In this document: piece after piece, positions 51,568-62,337 of the stretch
Layout of the letters: each line of letters begins with the position of its first letter
Numbering within the stretch: the stretch's first letter is position 1
Made by a program: the position numbers and the translations under genes
Origin: an uncultured Pelagibacteraceae bacterium
GTDB lineage: Bacteria > Pseudomonadota > Alphaproteobacteria > Pelagibacterales > Pelagibacteraceae
NCBI GenBank assembly: GCA_902537845.1
Contig: CACBDC010000004.1
Location: 30,352-94,351, forward strand
Direction of reading: 5' to 3'
DNA length: 64,000 nt
Notes under the pieces: model-generated
Databases searched by the model: none
The model's input: the letters and a program-made list of their open reading frames with translations, nothing else
Told to the model about the DNA's origin: nothing

Positions 51568-52342
51568 ATTGAAAAAAGACATTTTTAAAGTTGCAGGTAA
51601 AACTCTTCGTTCAAGACTTATTGTTGGAACTGGAAAATACAAAAACTTTTCTGAAACAGCTAAGGCTATTAAAGCTTCAGGCGCAGATATGGTGACTGTG
51701 GCTGTTAGACGAATAAATATTTTAGATAAAAAAAAACCAATTTTAACAGATTATCTTAATCCTAAAAAAATAATATTCTTACCAAATACGGCTGGCTGTT
51801 TTAATTCGGAAGAAGCTTTAAGAACATTGAGGCTTGCTCGTGAAATGGGAGGTTGGAAATTGGTAAAATTAGAAGTTCTAGGTGATAAAAAAACCCTATT
51901 ACCAAATATGATGGAAACAATAAGTTCAACTAAGATACTAGTCAAAGAAGGATTTAAAGTCATGGTTTATTGCACCGATGACCCGCTTCTTGCAAAAATT
52001 TTAGAGGATAGTGGTGCTTCTGCAATTATGCCATTAGCTTCTCCAATTGGAACAGGTTTAGGATTACAAAATAAAGCAAATATTTCTCTAATAATCAAAC
52101 AATCCAAAGTTCCTGTAATTGTTGATGCTGGAATTGGAACTGCCTCTGACGCAACTGTGGCTATGGAATTAGGTTGTGATGGTGTTTTGATTAATAGTGC
52201 AATTGCGAATGCTAAAAAACCATTACTTATGGCTAAAGCTTTTAAAGAAGCCGTAACATCTGGAAGAAACTCCTTTCTTGCAGGTAGAATGCAAAAAAAA
52301 TATTTAGCTTCTCCAAGCTCTCCCGAAGAGGGTCTGATTTAG
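51557..52342 (+). CDS. thiG: Thiazole synthase
   Basis: [65 protein letters not shown]. Start ambiguous: GTG 51557 or TTG 51569. Confidence 0.96.
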   Translation: MVGKLKKDIFKVAGKTLRSRLIVGTGKYKNFSETAKAIKASGADMVTVAVRRINILDKKKPILTDYLNPKKIIFLPNTAGCFNSEEALRTLRLAREMGGWKLVKLEVLGDKKTLLPNMMETISSTKILVKEGFKVMVYCTDDPLLAKILEDSGASAIMPLASPIGTGLGLQNKANISLIIKQSKVPVIVDAGIGTASDATVAMELGCDGVLINSAIANAKKPLLMAKAFKEAVTSGRNSFLAGRMQKKYLASPSSPEEGLI

Positions 52343-54162
52343 ACTTTTTTCTTTCGCCTCACCCAAAGAGTTTTAAGTTTCTTTTTAATTTTTGTTTTTT
52401 TTGTTTTTGCTTTATCTTTCTTCAGACTTTTTTTAGAGTCTTTCTTCTCACTATTTCTTGTCGATATTATTTTTTTAATTTCTAAAACTTTATTAATATT
52501 CTCAATTGAATTTATGAGTTTTTTTGTTTTATTAAGTAAATCAATTTTATATTCAGGTATGATAAGTTTTTCATCAGAAAAAATTTCAACTTTAAATGAA
52601 TATTTCTTTTGAAAAAATTTTAATTCTTCCAACAGATTTAATTCAATAAAAATTTTTACTTTTTCAGGCACGTATGCTTTAACTATTTTGACTTTTTCAG
52701 TAAATGCAAGATGTTGTACTTTTTTTAAAATTTTTTGAGAAAAAGAAGAAAGAGACAATTGTGTTTCCCACTTAATAGATCCCTCTCGTAATCTTTGACG
52801 TGTCATCTCTAAAAGCCCAAAATTACTTATTCTTCCTATTTGAATCCTAGCTCTATCTTTCCTAATGCTTTCTCTCATTTTCTTTTCAACAATTCTCCTG
52901 TTGTAAAAGTTCATCATATCTATAAAATCTATGACGATTAGACCTGATAAATCTCTTAATTTTATTTGATGAGCAATTTCCTCAGCAGCCTCTAGATTTG
53001 TGTTTAAAGCAGTTTTTTCGATATTTATCTGTTTTGTTGATTGACCAGAATTAATATCAATGGAAACTAATGCTTCTGTTGGATTTATTACTAAATAACC
53101 ACCAGATTTTAACTTTACAGTTGGTTCGTATATATTATTCAACTCTTTTTCAATTTTAGCATCATGAAAGAGGGGAATTTTTCCTCTATATTTTTTTATA
53201 TTTTTAACATTTTTGGGCATTAACTCTTTCATAAATTTTTTTGCTTTTTGATAAGCATCATTTCCTTCAATGTAAACGTTTTTAGTATCATTATCGTATG
53301 TATCTCTTAACGTTCTTTTGATTATATCGCCCTCTTCATAAACTAAAGATGGAGCATTCGAGTCTAAAGCCTTATCTTTTATCTCTTCCCAGGTTTTCAA
53401 AGTATTTTGAAAATCTTTTTCTATTTCATTTTTAGTTTTATTTGCCCCTGCTGTTCTTACAATTACTCCCATACTTTTAGGTATATCTATATCGTTAAGA
53501 ATATTTCTGATTTTTTGTCGATCCGAAGAGTTAAATATTTTTCTTGAAATACCGCCACCTTTGGGTGTGTTAGGCATTAAAACCATATATTTTCCTGCTA
53601 AAGAAATAAAAGTGGTAAGTGCAGCTCCTTTTTGCCCTCTTTCTTCTTTTATTACTTGAATTAAAATTACTTGTCCTGGTTTTATAACCTCTTGTATTTT
53701 ATATCTTTTAATACCAAAAGATGATTTAACTTTTTCACGATATTCTTGTTTTCTATTTCCTTTCTCTAATTGATCCTCACTATTTAAAATCTTTTCTTCT
53801 TTTATTTCTGAATTGTTATCTGATTGTACGTTTTCTTGATTACTTTCAACTGGTTTATCTTTAAGTTCTTCTCTTATTTTTTCTTCTGCTATACGTATTC
53901 TTTCTTTATCCTCTGATGGTAATTGATAATAATCTGACTGAATATCGTTAAATGCTAAAAAACCATGTCGATCTCTTCCAAAATTTACAAAAGCTGCTTG
54001 GAGAGAGGGTTCGACTCTACTAATTGTTGCAAGATAAATATTATTTTTAAAGTTTAAATTATTTTTATCTTCATATTCATATTCTTCAATAGAATTATCT
54101 GATTTGAGAACAATACGTGTTTCGTTTGGATGCGAAGCATCAATATATAAGTTTTTTTCCAT
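52339..54162 (-). CDS. rne: Ribonuclease E/G family endoribonuclease, short form without the expected Zn-link cysteines
   Basis: [19 protein letters not shown]1-like domain with acidic insertion, [58 protein letters not shown]; Lys-rich C-terminus. Confidence 0.94.
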   Translation of the reverse strand: MEKNLYIDASHPNETRIVLKSDNSIEEYEYEDKNNLNFKNNIYLATISRVEPSLQAAFVNFGRDRHGFLAFNDIQSDYYQLPSEDKERIRIAEEKIREELKDKPVESNQENVQSDNNSEIKEEKILNSEDQLEKGNRKQEYREKVKSSFGIKRYKIQEVIKPGQVILIQVIKEERGQKGAALTTFISLAGKYMVLMPNTPKGGGISRKIFNSSDRQKIRNILNDIDIPKSMGVIVRTAGANKTKNEIEKDFQNTLKTWEEIKDKALDSNAPSLVYEEGDIIKRTLRDTYDNDTKNVYIEGNDAYQKAKKFMKELMPKNVKNIKKYRGKIPLFHDAKIEKELNNIYEPTVKLKSGGYLVINPTEALVSIDINSGQSTKQINIEKTALNTNLEAAEEIAHQIKLRDLSGLIVIDFIDMMNFYNRRIVEKKMRESIRKDRARIQIGRISNFGLLEMTRQRLREGSIKWETQLSLSSFSQKILKKVQHLAFTEKVKIVKAYVPEKVKIFIELNLLEELKFFQKKYSFKVEIFSDEKLIIPEYKIDLLNKTKKLINSIENINKVLEIKKIISTRNSEKKDSKKSLKKDKAKTKKTKIKKKLKTLWVRRKKKV

Positions 54163-54308
54163 TTTCTTAGAATTCCTTTTAAATATTTAAATTTCGTGAT
54201 TATTTTGATTGTCATAATCATTATTTTATACAATTTTTATGTATAAATACACGATTTTAATTAAAACATGCCCAAAGATAGTCAGAATTGTTATTATAAA
54301 TTAAAAGT

Positions 54309-56669
54309 ATGTTAAATTTTCTCAATTTTTCCCTCAAATTTGCAATAATTTTCATCTGCGTTGTTGTTTTGTTTATATTTTCAACATTATGGTATTTCTC
54401 AATAGGTTTGCCAGACTATAAAAAATTATCAAATTACCAGCCGCCAATTTCAAGCAGAGTTTATTCAGAAAATAATAGATTAATCGCTGAATACGCGATT
54501 GAAAAAAGATTATTTATTCCCTTTGAGTCTATTCCTGAAAAAGTAATAAATTCTTTTTTATCTGCAGAAGATAAAAATTTCTTTAGCCATCCAGGTATTG
54601 ACGCAAAAGGTATATTGAGGGCAATTGTAAAAAATATTAAAAATATTAGTCAAAACAAAAGGCTTGAAGGCGCATCTACAATTACTCAGCAGGTAGCTAA
54701 AAACTTTCTACTCTCGAATGAAGTATCAATGAAAAGAAAAATCAAAGAGGCTATTTTAGCATTTCGAATTGAAAGAGCTTATACAAAAGAGAGAATATTG
54801 GAGCTTTATTTAAATCAAATTTATTTAGGTCAAGGAACTTATGGCATAGCTGCTGCTAGCTTAGAATATTTTAATAAATCTATTAAAGAACTTGACTACT
54901 CTGAAGCTTCTATGCTTGCAGCTTTACCAAAAGCACCGAGCAAGTATAATCCTTACAAATTTCCCGAATTAGCAAAATTTAGAAGAAATTTAGTTTTAAC
55001 TAATTTAGAAGAGAATAATTTTATATCAAAAAAACAGCTAGATAAATTTAAAGCGACAAAAATAAAATTAAAGAAAAGGAAGATAGAGATAGTAAACGAA
55101 GCAAACTCTTATACTGAAGAAGTAAGAAGAACTGTAAAAAATATTTACGGTTTTGAAAAACTTTATTCACAAGGTTTGAGCATTAAAACACCTCTCAACA
55201 TTAATTATCAAAAACAAGCTCTTAAATCCTTAAGAAAAGGCATAGAAGATTATGATAGAAGACGAGGTTGGAGAGGCCCGATTACAAATAAAATAAATAA
55301 TATGAATTGGGAAAAAAAAATATCTCAATACAAACTTGATCCAACATTAAAGTGGCGATTAGCTGAGGTTATCTCGTTTAATGAAGAAGAAATTACATTT
55401 AAGACAATTGATAGAAAAAAAGAAAACATAAACGGAAAACTTAAATTAAAAAAAATCAAATGGAGTATACCTAAAAAGAAATTGATAAAAGATGTCCACA
55501 AAGTTGGCGATATTATTTTTGTTAAAAAAACACAAAACACTTGGGAATTAAAACAATACCCAAAAGTAAATGGTGGTATCGTAATTTTAGATCCCTATAC
55601 CGGCAACGTTCTTGCCTTAGTTGGTGGATTTAATTTTAAGAAAAGTGAATTTAATAGAGTAACTCAAGCTAAACGACAACCCGGATCTGCATTTAAACCA
55701 ATCGTTTATGCAGCAGCGCTAGAAAAAGGTTTTGCTCCTAATTCAATAATACTGGATGCACCTTTTGTTGAGAGCCAAGGAGTTGGTTTAAAAAATTGGA
55801 AACCAGAAAATTATGGAAAAAAATTTTATGGACCTTCAACCTTTAGAAAAGGAATTGAGTACTCAAGAAATTTAATGACAGTAAGAATTGCAAAGATTTT
55901 AGGTCTAGAGGAAATTTTAGACTTATCAAAAAGACTAAATATTTATGAGGAGATACCAGAATTGTTATCTGTATCCTTAGGGGCTGCAGAAACAACATTG
56001 TTGAACTTGACTTCTGCTTATGCACCCTTTGTAAATGGTGGAACTAAGATAAATCCTAAACTGATTTCAAGAATACAAGATAGGAGAGGGAAAACAATTT
56101 ACCAAGAAAAAAGTAGAAAATGTTTAGGCTGTGATAAATTTATAAACGAAAAAATTAAACTACCAATAATCGAAAGTACGAATGAAAAAGTTATAAGTTC
56201 AGAAACTGCTTACCAAATGACATCAATTTTACAAGGAGCTGTCCAAAGAGGAACAGCAAAAAAATTAAGATCACTTAAAGTTCCATTAGCAGGGAAAACA
56301 GGTACTACTAATGACAACTTTGATGCGTGGTTTATCGGTTTTTCATCTAAGTTGGTAATAGGAGTCTATATTGGGTATGACAATCCTAAGACGCTAGGCA
56401 AATTTGAAACAGGATCAAAGGCTGCATTACCTATATTTAAAGATTTTATTGAGAAAGCACTTTACAAAGAAGATTTTGAAGAATTTCAAATACCGGAAAA
56501 TGTATATTTAACTTCATTAAACTATGATACTGGAGTGAAGTCATCACCTGGTGAAAAGAATTCTATAATTGAAGCTTTAAAAATCGAAGATATTAACAAT
56601 TTAAACAATAATAACTTAATCTTAAGTAATGGACGTGATAAAATAGTGAAATTTAGACAATTTTATTAA
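54309..56669 (+). CDS. mrcA: Penicillin-binding protein 1A (bifunctional transglycosylase/transpeptidase)
   Basis: AEDKNFFSHPGIDAKGILRAI, EGASTITQQVAKNFLLS, PGSAFKPIVYAAALEKG, LAGKTGTTND. Confidence 0.97.
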   Translation: MLNFLNFSLKFAIIFICVVVLFIFSTLWYFSIGLPDYKKLSNYQPPISSRVYSENNRLIAEYAIEKRLFIPFESIPEKVINSFLSAEDKNFFSHPGIDAKGILRAIVKNIKNISQNKRLEGASTITQQVAKNFLLSNEVSMKRKIKEAILAFRIERAYTKERILELYLNQIYLGQGTYGIAAASLEYFNKSIKELDYSEASMLAALPKAPSKYNPYKFPELAKFRRNLVLTNLEENNFISKKQLDKFKATKIKLKKRKIEIVNEANSYTEEVRRTVKNIYGFEKLYSQGLSIKTPLNINYQKQALKSLRKGIEDYDRRRGWRGPITNKINNMNWEKKISQYKLDPTLKWRLAEVISFNEEEITFKTIDRKKENINGKLKLKKIKWSIPKKKLIKDVHKVGDIIFVKKTQNTWELKQYPKVNGGIVILDPYTGNVLALVGGFNFKKSEFNRVTQAKRQPGSAFKPIVYAAALEKGFAPNSIILDAPFVESQGVGLKNWKPENYGKKFYGPSTFRKGIEYSRNLMTVRIAKILGLEEILDLSKRLNIYEEIPELLSVSLGAAETTLLNLTSAYAPFVNGGTKINPKLISRIQDRRGKTIYQEKSRKCLGCDKFINEKIKLPIIESTNEKVISSETAYQMTSILQGAVQRGTAKKLRSLKVPLAGKTGTTNDNFDAWFIGFSSKLVIGVYIGYDNPKTLGKFETGSKAALPIFKDFIEKALYKEDFEEFQIPENVYLTSLNYDTGVKSSPGEKNSIIEALKIEDINNLNNNNLILSNGRDKIVKFRQFY

Positions 56670-57761
56670 TGGAAAACTTCGAAACTATATTATCATTTAC
56701 AGAAAAATCTCTTAATAATATTAGGGGGTATCTTTGATAAAGAAAATGTTGAAACGAAAATCAGAGAACTAGAAAAAATATCATTAAAAGAAAATTTCTG
56801 GAAAGATAAAAATTTAGTAAAAAAAACAGTAAAACAAAAAAAAATTTTTGAGGATATTTTAAATTCATACAAAAACTCACTTAAAGACATAGCTAATTTA
56901 AAAGACCTTTACGCTTTAGCATCTCAAGAAAAAGATGACGACACCATAAAAGATTGTATTAATAAAATTGAACAAATTTTAGTAAAGATAAAAAAAAGCG
57001 AGATTAGTTGTTTTTTGTCGGGTGAAAACGATGATTACGACATTTATCTTGAAATCCATGCTGGCGCTGGTGGAACAGAGAGTCAGGACTGGGCAGATAT
57101 GCTGCGAAGAATGTATATGAAATGGTTTGATAAAAAAAAATTTAGATATGAAATTATTAGTGAACATAAAGGTGAGGAGGCAGGAATTAAATCCTCAACG
57201 GTTAAAGTTGAAGGGAGTTATTTATATGGACTTATGAAATCTGAGTCTGGAGTTCACAGATTAGTAAGAATTTCACCTTTTGATAGTGGCGCAAGAAGAC
57301 ACACTAGTTTTGCAAGTGTGTGGGTTTATCCAGCAGTTGAGGATGATATTAATATAAAGATTAATGAGAAAGATTTAAGAGTTGATACCTATAGATCTAG
57401 TGGAGCTGGCGGACAACATGTAAATACTACTGATAGCGCTGTAAGAATTACGCATATACCAACTAAAATTGTAGTGCAGTGTCAAAATGAAAGATCACAA
57501 CATAAAAACAAGGAAACGTGTTTAAAAATGCTAAAGGCAAGACTTTACGAGCATGAAATGCAAAAAAAAGAGGAAGAAAATCAAAAAGAATTAACAAATA
57601 AAACAGATATTGGCTGGGGTCATCAAATAAGATCCTACGTATTACAGCCTTATCAATTAGTAAAAGATTTAAGAAATAAAATTGAGAGCACTAATCCCTC
57701 AAGTATTTTGGATGGTAATATTGATGAGTTTATTGAAGAAGGAATAAAAAATAAAAATTAA
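56669..57761 (+). CDS. prfB: Peptide chain release factor 2, expressed through a +1 programmed frameshift
   Basis: ATG 56669: MENFETILSFTEKSLNNIRGYL then UGA at 56735-56737 within AGG GGG TAT CTT TGA T. +1 frame continues DKENVETKIRELEKISLKENFWKDKN... into the listed 57015-57761 ORF (HAGAGGTESQDWADML, RSSGAGGQHVNTTDSAVRITHIPT). Confidence 0.96.
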
Positions 57762-57764
57762 AAA

Positions 57765-59942
57765 ATGAAAAAAATTATTTTTAATCTAATTTTACTAATA
57801 TTTATCTTTTTAATTATTTTAATTTTAGTTCTTTCGATATTTGGAATAAAAACAAATAAGTTTAATAAATTAATAACTGAAAAGGCAGTACAAACAAAAA
57901 ATATTGATTTAGAGCTAGATTTAATAAAATTTAAAATTGATCCAAAAAAATTAAGTTTATTTTTAGAAACTGAAAATCCAGAGATAACTTATAGAGATGT
58001 TTCAATACCTGTAAAAAATATAAAAGTTTATATAAATTTCTTTTCTCTATTTAAATCGGAAACAAATATAAAAAAAATTAGTCTCATTTTAGAGGAATTA
58101 GATATTACTCAACTAAAAAAATTATCTAAAATAATAAAGCCTTCAAATTTTAAAAGTTTATTGAATAATAAAATTGCAGAGGGAAAATTAATGACTGAAA
58201 TTGATATTTTTTTTAACGATAAAGGTTTTTTAGATAATTTTATAGCTAAGGGTAAAGTAAATGGATTTAAAGTCCAATTATCTAATAACTTTAACTTTTA
58301 CAAGGGTAGGCTGGACTTTTTTGCTGATAAAAATGATATTTTAATTAAAAATGTTTTTGGAGAATTAGAAGATATAAAAATTTCTAACGGTGATATTAAA
58401 CTTAATATAGAAAATGGTATTAAAATTGATTCAAATTTTAATTCTAAAACTAGTTTAAATGAAAATCTAACTAGTAAATATGAAAAATTTTTGAAAAAAT
58501 ATATTCCTGCTTTCAAAATCAAGAATTTTGACTCTGATATTAATAATAATTTATCAATTTACCTAGATGATACTTATAAATTAAAAGATTATAATTATAC
58601 TATTTCAGGTAATATAAAAAAAAGTGTTGTTGAACTATATAAACCCTTCAAAAATAACTTTATAAACGATGTTATAAAAGACATATATTTATCTGACTTA
58701 CAATTAAAAACCGTTTTTATTCCAAAAAAAATAAATTTAAATGGTGAAGGAAAGTATTCCCTAAACAATTTAGACTTTTTGAAAATAAACTTTAATAATG
58801 ATATTAATAATGATTTAATAAAATTAAAATTAGATTTTGATTATGCAAACAGTTTAGATTTTAATTTAATAAATTACAAAAAATCTAAAAATTCTGTTGC
58901 TAATTTTTCTTTAAATTTAGAGAAGAAAAAAAAAAATATTAACATTAATTCTTTAGTTTTTAAGGAAAAAAATAATTCAATCAAAATTAATAACTTAATT
59001 TTTAAAGAAAATAAATTTTCTTCATTTAAAAAAATAAAAGTTGAAACAGCAAATAATGATTTTTCAATTCAAAATGGTAAACAAATAACTATAAAGGGAA
59101 CAAAATTTGATGCAACTAATTTAGCTAAATTTATCAATAAACAAAATGATGAAAATAAATTTAAAGAATTAAACAGTAATATTGAAATTGACTTTAAAAA
59201 TATAAAAGTACCAATGTCCGAAAAGCTAGAAAATTTCAAGCTATTAGGCCAAATTAAAAAAGGTCAATTTATAAAAATTTCATCAAAAGGTGATTTTGGA
59301 GAAAATAATTTTTTAGATATTTCTATGAAAAAAGACAAAAATAACAATAAAAAATATTTAGAAATTTATTCAGATTTGACTCGACCTTTATTAACAGAAT
59401 ACAGTTTTTTTAAAGGTCTATCAGGAGGGAAATTAATTTATACATCTATTATTGATGATAAGAAATCTTTCTCAAAACTTAAAATTGAAAATTTTAAAGT
59501 AGTGAATGCTCCTGGGGTAATTAAATTATTATCATTAGCAGATTTAGGTGGTTTAGCTGATTTAGCAGAAGGTGATGGCTTAACTTTTGACTTACTAGAA
59601 ATTGATATGGAAAAAAATGAAAAATTTTTAAAATTAAATGAAATATTAGCTTTAGGTCCGAGTATGTCTGTTTTGATGGAAGGATATCAAGATGAGAAAG
59701 GTCTAACAAGTTTAAGGGGTACTTTGGTTCCTGCTAAAACATTAAATAAAATGATTTCAAAAATTCCTGTAATTGGAAAAATTGTCATTCCGAAAGAAGT
59801 CGGCGAGGGTCTATTTGGAATAAGCTTTAAAATGAAAGGTCCGAAAGGAAAAATTAAAACAACAATTAACCCTATAAGAACATTAACCCCTAGATTTATA
59901 CAAAAGATTATTGATAAAAAGAATTCAAATAATTTTAATTAG
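57765..59942 (+). CDS. AsmA/YhdP-like inner membrane protein
   Basis: N-terminal TM; C-terminal GGKLIYTSIIDDKKSFSKLKIENFKVVNAPGVIKLLSLADLGGLADLAEGDGLTFDLLEIDMEKN...GTLVPAKTLNKMISKIPVIGKI. Confidence 0.75.
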   Translation: MKKIIFNLILLIFIFLIILILVLSIFGIKTNKFNKLITEKAVQTKNIDLELDLIKFKIDPKKLSLFLETENPEITYRDVSIPVKNIKVYINFFSLFKSETNIKKISLILEELDITQLKKLSKIIKPSNFKSLLNNKIAEGKLMTEIDIFFNDKGFLDNFIAKGKVNGFKVQLSNNFNFYKGRLDFFADKNDILIKNVFGELEDIKISNGDIKLNIENGIKIDSNFNSKTSLNENLTSKYEKFLKKYIPAFKIKNFDSDINNNLSIYLDDTYKLKDYNYTISGNIKKSVVELYKPFKNNFINDVIKDIYLSDLQLKTVFIPKKINLNGEGKYSLNNLDFLKINFNNDINNDLIKLKLDFDYANSLDFNLINYKKSKNSVANFSLNLEKKKKNININSLVFKEKNNSIKINNLIFKENKFSSFKKIKVETANNDFSIQNGKQITIKGTKFDATNLAKFINKQNDENKFKELNSNIEIDFKNIKVPMSEKLENFKLLGQIKKGQFIKISSKGDFGENNFLDISMKKDKNNNKKYLEIYSDLTRPLLTEYSFFKGLSGGKLIYTSIIDDKKSFSKLKIENFKVVNAPGVIKLLSLADLGGLADLAEGDGLTFDLLEIDMEKNEKFLKLNEILALGPSMSVLMEGYQDEKGLTSLRGTLVPAKTLNKMISKIPVIGKIVIPKEVGEGLFGISFKMKGPKGKIKTTINPIRTLTPRFIQKIIDKKNSNNFN

Positions 59943-61160
59943 ATAGTGCTTTTTCTTCCCAAAAGAAAGTTTTAATACGTTTTTTTTAAAATCTTTCAAT
60001 TCAATTATTTGTTTATCATCTTCAATTATGTTGTTGTCAATTCTGACTCCTTTATTAGCTATTGCTCTACGTGCTTCACTCTTAGAGGATAAAATTTTGC
60101 TACTTGTTATCAAATCTAAAATATTAATCCCTTTCTTAATTTCATTAGATCTAATTTTTATTTCAGGCAAATCTATACCCAATCCACCTTCAAACGTATC
60201 TTTAGCTGTTTGCGCAGCTCTTTTCGCTGCATCTTCGCCGTGAAGTATTTTTGTTGCCTCATTTGCTAATAAACTTTTTAAGTTATTGATATTTTTTTCT
60301 TGTTTAATAATATTTTCAATTTCCTCTGGATCAATTTCCGTAAAAAAATTTAAAAAATTTTTAACATCTCTATCATCAGTATTTCTCCAGAATTGCCAAT
60401 AATCGTAAGGAGAAAGCTGATCCTCATTTAACCAAATTGCACCTCTCTCGGTTTTGCCCATCTTTGCGCCAGAGGCTAGGGTAATTAATGGCGAAGTTAA
60501 ACCGAATGCTTCCTTTTGTAATATCCTTCTAACTAAATCAACACCATTAACAATGTTTCCCCACTGATCTGATCCTCCAATCTGTAAAATACAGTTGTTA
60601 TTTTTAAATAATTGATAAAAGTCGTAAGCTTGTAAAATCATATAATTAAACTCCATGTAACTTAAGGATTGCTCTCTCTCTAATCTCAATTTTACGCTAT
60701 CAAACGTAAGCATTTTGTTAATTGTAAAATGACTACCTATATCCCTCAAAAACTGTATATAATTTAATTTAGTCAACCAATCGGCATTATCTACAAATAT
60801 GGGAGCTGTTTTTTTATTTGATGTATTCAATATTTTACTGAAAACTTTTTTAATACTTTTTATATTATTTTTAATAATATTTTGATTTAATATTTTTCTA
60901 GTTGTGTCTTTACCGGATGGATCTCCTATCAAGGTAGTGCCCCCGCCTAAAAGAACTATTGGTCGATGACCGTGCTTCTGCATTAACTTTAAAATCATTA
61001 TCTGAAGTAAACTCCCAACATGTAAACTACTAGCTGTACAATCGAAGCCAATATAGCCAGAAATTGTTTTTTTATCACAAATATCGCTAAGTTTTTTTAA
61101 ATCAGTGCATTGATTTAGATATCCACGGTTCTTCATCTCTGATAAAAATTTATTTTTCAT
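59925..61160 (-). CDS. tyrS: Tyrosine--tRNA ligase
   Basis: YIGFDCTASSLHVGSLLQIMILKLMQKHGHRPIVLLGGGTTLIGDPSGKD, KMGKTERGAIWL. Start preferred at MKNKFLSEMKNRGYL (61160). Confidence 0.98.
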   Translation of the reverse strand: MKNKFLSEMKNRGYLNQCTDLKKLSDICDKKTISGYIGFDCTASSLHVGSLLQIMILKLMQKHGHRPIVLLGGGTTLIGDPSGKDTTRKILNQNIIKNNIKSIKKVFSKILNTSNKKTAPIFVDNADWLTKLNYIQFLRDIGSHFTINKMLTFDSVKLRLEREQSLSYMEFNYMILQAYDFYQLFKNNNCILQIGGSDQWGNIVNGVDLVRRILQKEAFGLTSPLITLASGAKMGKTERGAIWLNEDQLSPYDYWQFWRNTDDRDVKNFLNFFTEIDPEEIENIIKQEKNINNLKSLLANEATKILHGEDAAKRAAQTAKDTFEGGLGIDLPEIKIRSNEIKKGINILDLITSSKILSSKSEARRAIANKGVRIDNNIIEDDKQIIELKDFKKNVLKLSFGKKKHYLIKII

Positions 61161-61215
61161 AGTACAATTTGTGTAAAATACTATTATACAAAAATTATTA
61201 TAAATAAATATAAAT

Positions 61216-62337
61216 ATGAGTGAACAATACACATCTCTAGGTTTAATGAGTGGCACGTCTGGAGATGGAGTTGATGCCTCAATAATTCAATCAGACGGAG
61301 AGACAAAATTTGAAGTAATAAAAGACAAATATTATGAGTATGACAACAGCATTTATCAAGAAATTCATAATTTAAAAGAAAATATTCATAGCCTTAAAGA
61401 TCTTAATAATTTTGCTAGCGAATTGAGGAATTTAGAGAGAAAAATCACTTTATTTCACGCTAAAATAGTCAAAGAAATTGAAAATAATAAACAAATCAAC
61501 ATTGTAGGTTTCCATGGTCAGACAATTTATCATAACTCTAAGGAAAAAATCTCAAATCAACTTGGTGATGGAAAGTTATTAGCTCAACTTACAAAAAAAA
61601 ATATTATATATAATTTTAGAAAAAATGATTTAAAAAATGGTGGCGAAGGCGCTCCATTAACTCCAATCTTTCACAACTTAATAGCCACTCAACTAAAATT
61701 AGACTTACCAGTATGTTTTTTAAATATAGGTGGAATATCTAATGTTACAATTATAGGCGGACAGGGTGGCGTAAATAATTTTACAAGTAGAGATATTGGT
61801 CCAGGAAATTGCTTAATAGATGCTTGGGTAAGAAAAAATTCAAAAAAAAAATTTGATAAAGATGGTCTTTTAGCATCAACAGGAAATAAAAATGAAATTA
61901 TATTAGAACAAGCTCAAGAACTATTTTCTAATAGACCAAACCAAAATAAGTTATCTTTTGATATTAATGATTTTGATGTATCTTTTGCTCGCGGTCTTTC
62001 TCTCGAAGATGGGGCGGCAACACTCACAGATTTTTCTGCAAATATAATAGCCTCAGCTTTAATTACGCTTTTATCAGATTTTAAAAATAAAAACTTTAAA
62101 GTAGTTATCTGTGGTGGCGGAAGAAAAAATAAGTTTTTATTAGAGAGAATTACAAAAAATATTACAAAAAATATTATAATTCAGCAAATTGATGATTATG
62201 GATTAGACGGAGATTTTGTAGAGTCCCAGGCTTTTGCTTTTCTTGCAATTAGATCATTATTGAAGTTTCCAATTACTTTTCCAGAAACAACAGGATGTAC
62301 AAAACCCTGCTTAGGTGGAGATTTAATTAAAAATTAA
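61216..62337 (+). CDS. anmK: Anhydro-N-acetylmuramic acid kinase
   Basis: SLGLMSGTSGDGVDASIIQSDG, VGFHGQTIYH, FLNIGGISNVTII, DIGPGNCLIDAW. Confidence 0.97.
   Translation: MSEQYTSLGLMSGTSGDGVDASIIQSDGETKFEVIKDKYYEYDNSIYQEIHNLKENIHSLKDLNNFASELRNLERKITLFHAKIVKEIENNKQINIVGFHGQTIYHNSKEKISNQLGDGKLLAQLTKKNIIYNFRKNDLKNGGEGAPLTPIFHNLIATQLKLDLPVCFLNIGGISNVTIIGGQGGVNNFTSRDIGPGNCLIDAWVRKNSKKKFDKDGLLASTGNKNEIILEQAQELFSNRPNQNKLSFDINDFDVSFARGLSLEDGAATLTDFSANIIASALITLLSDFKNKNFKVVICGGGRKNKFLLERITKNITKNIIIQQIDDYGLDGDFVESQAFAFLAIRSLLKFPITFPETTGCTKPCLGGDLIKN

Noticed and set aside
61161-61256. N-terminal extension of TyrRS (MPLIKPRDVYCSLIF...)
   Set aside because: Overlaps the divergent anmK start; canonical TyrRS starts near MKNKFLSEMKNRGYL.
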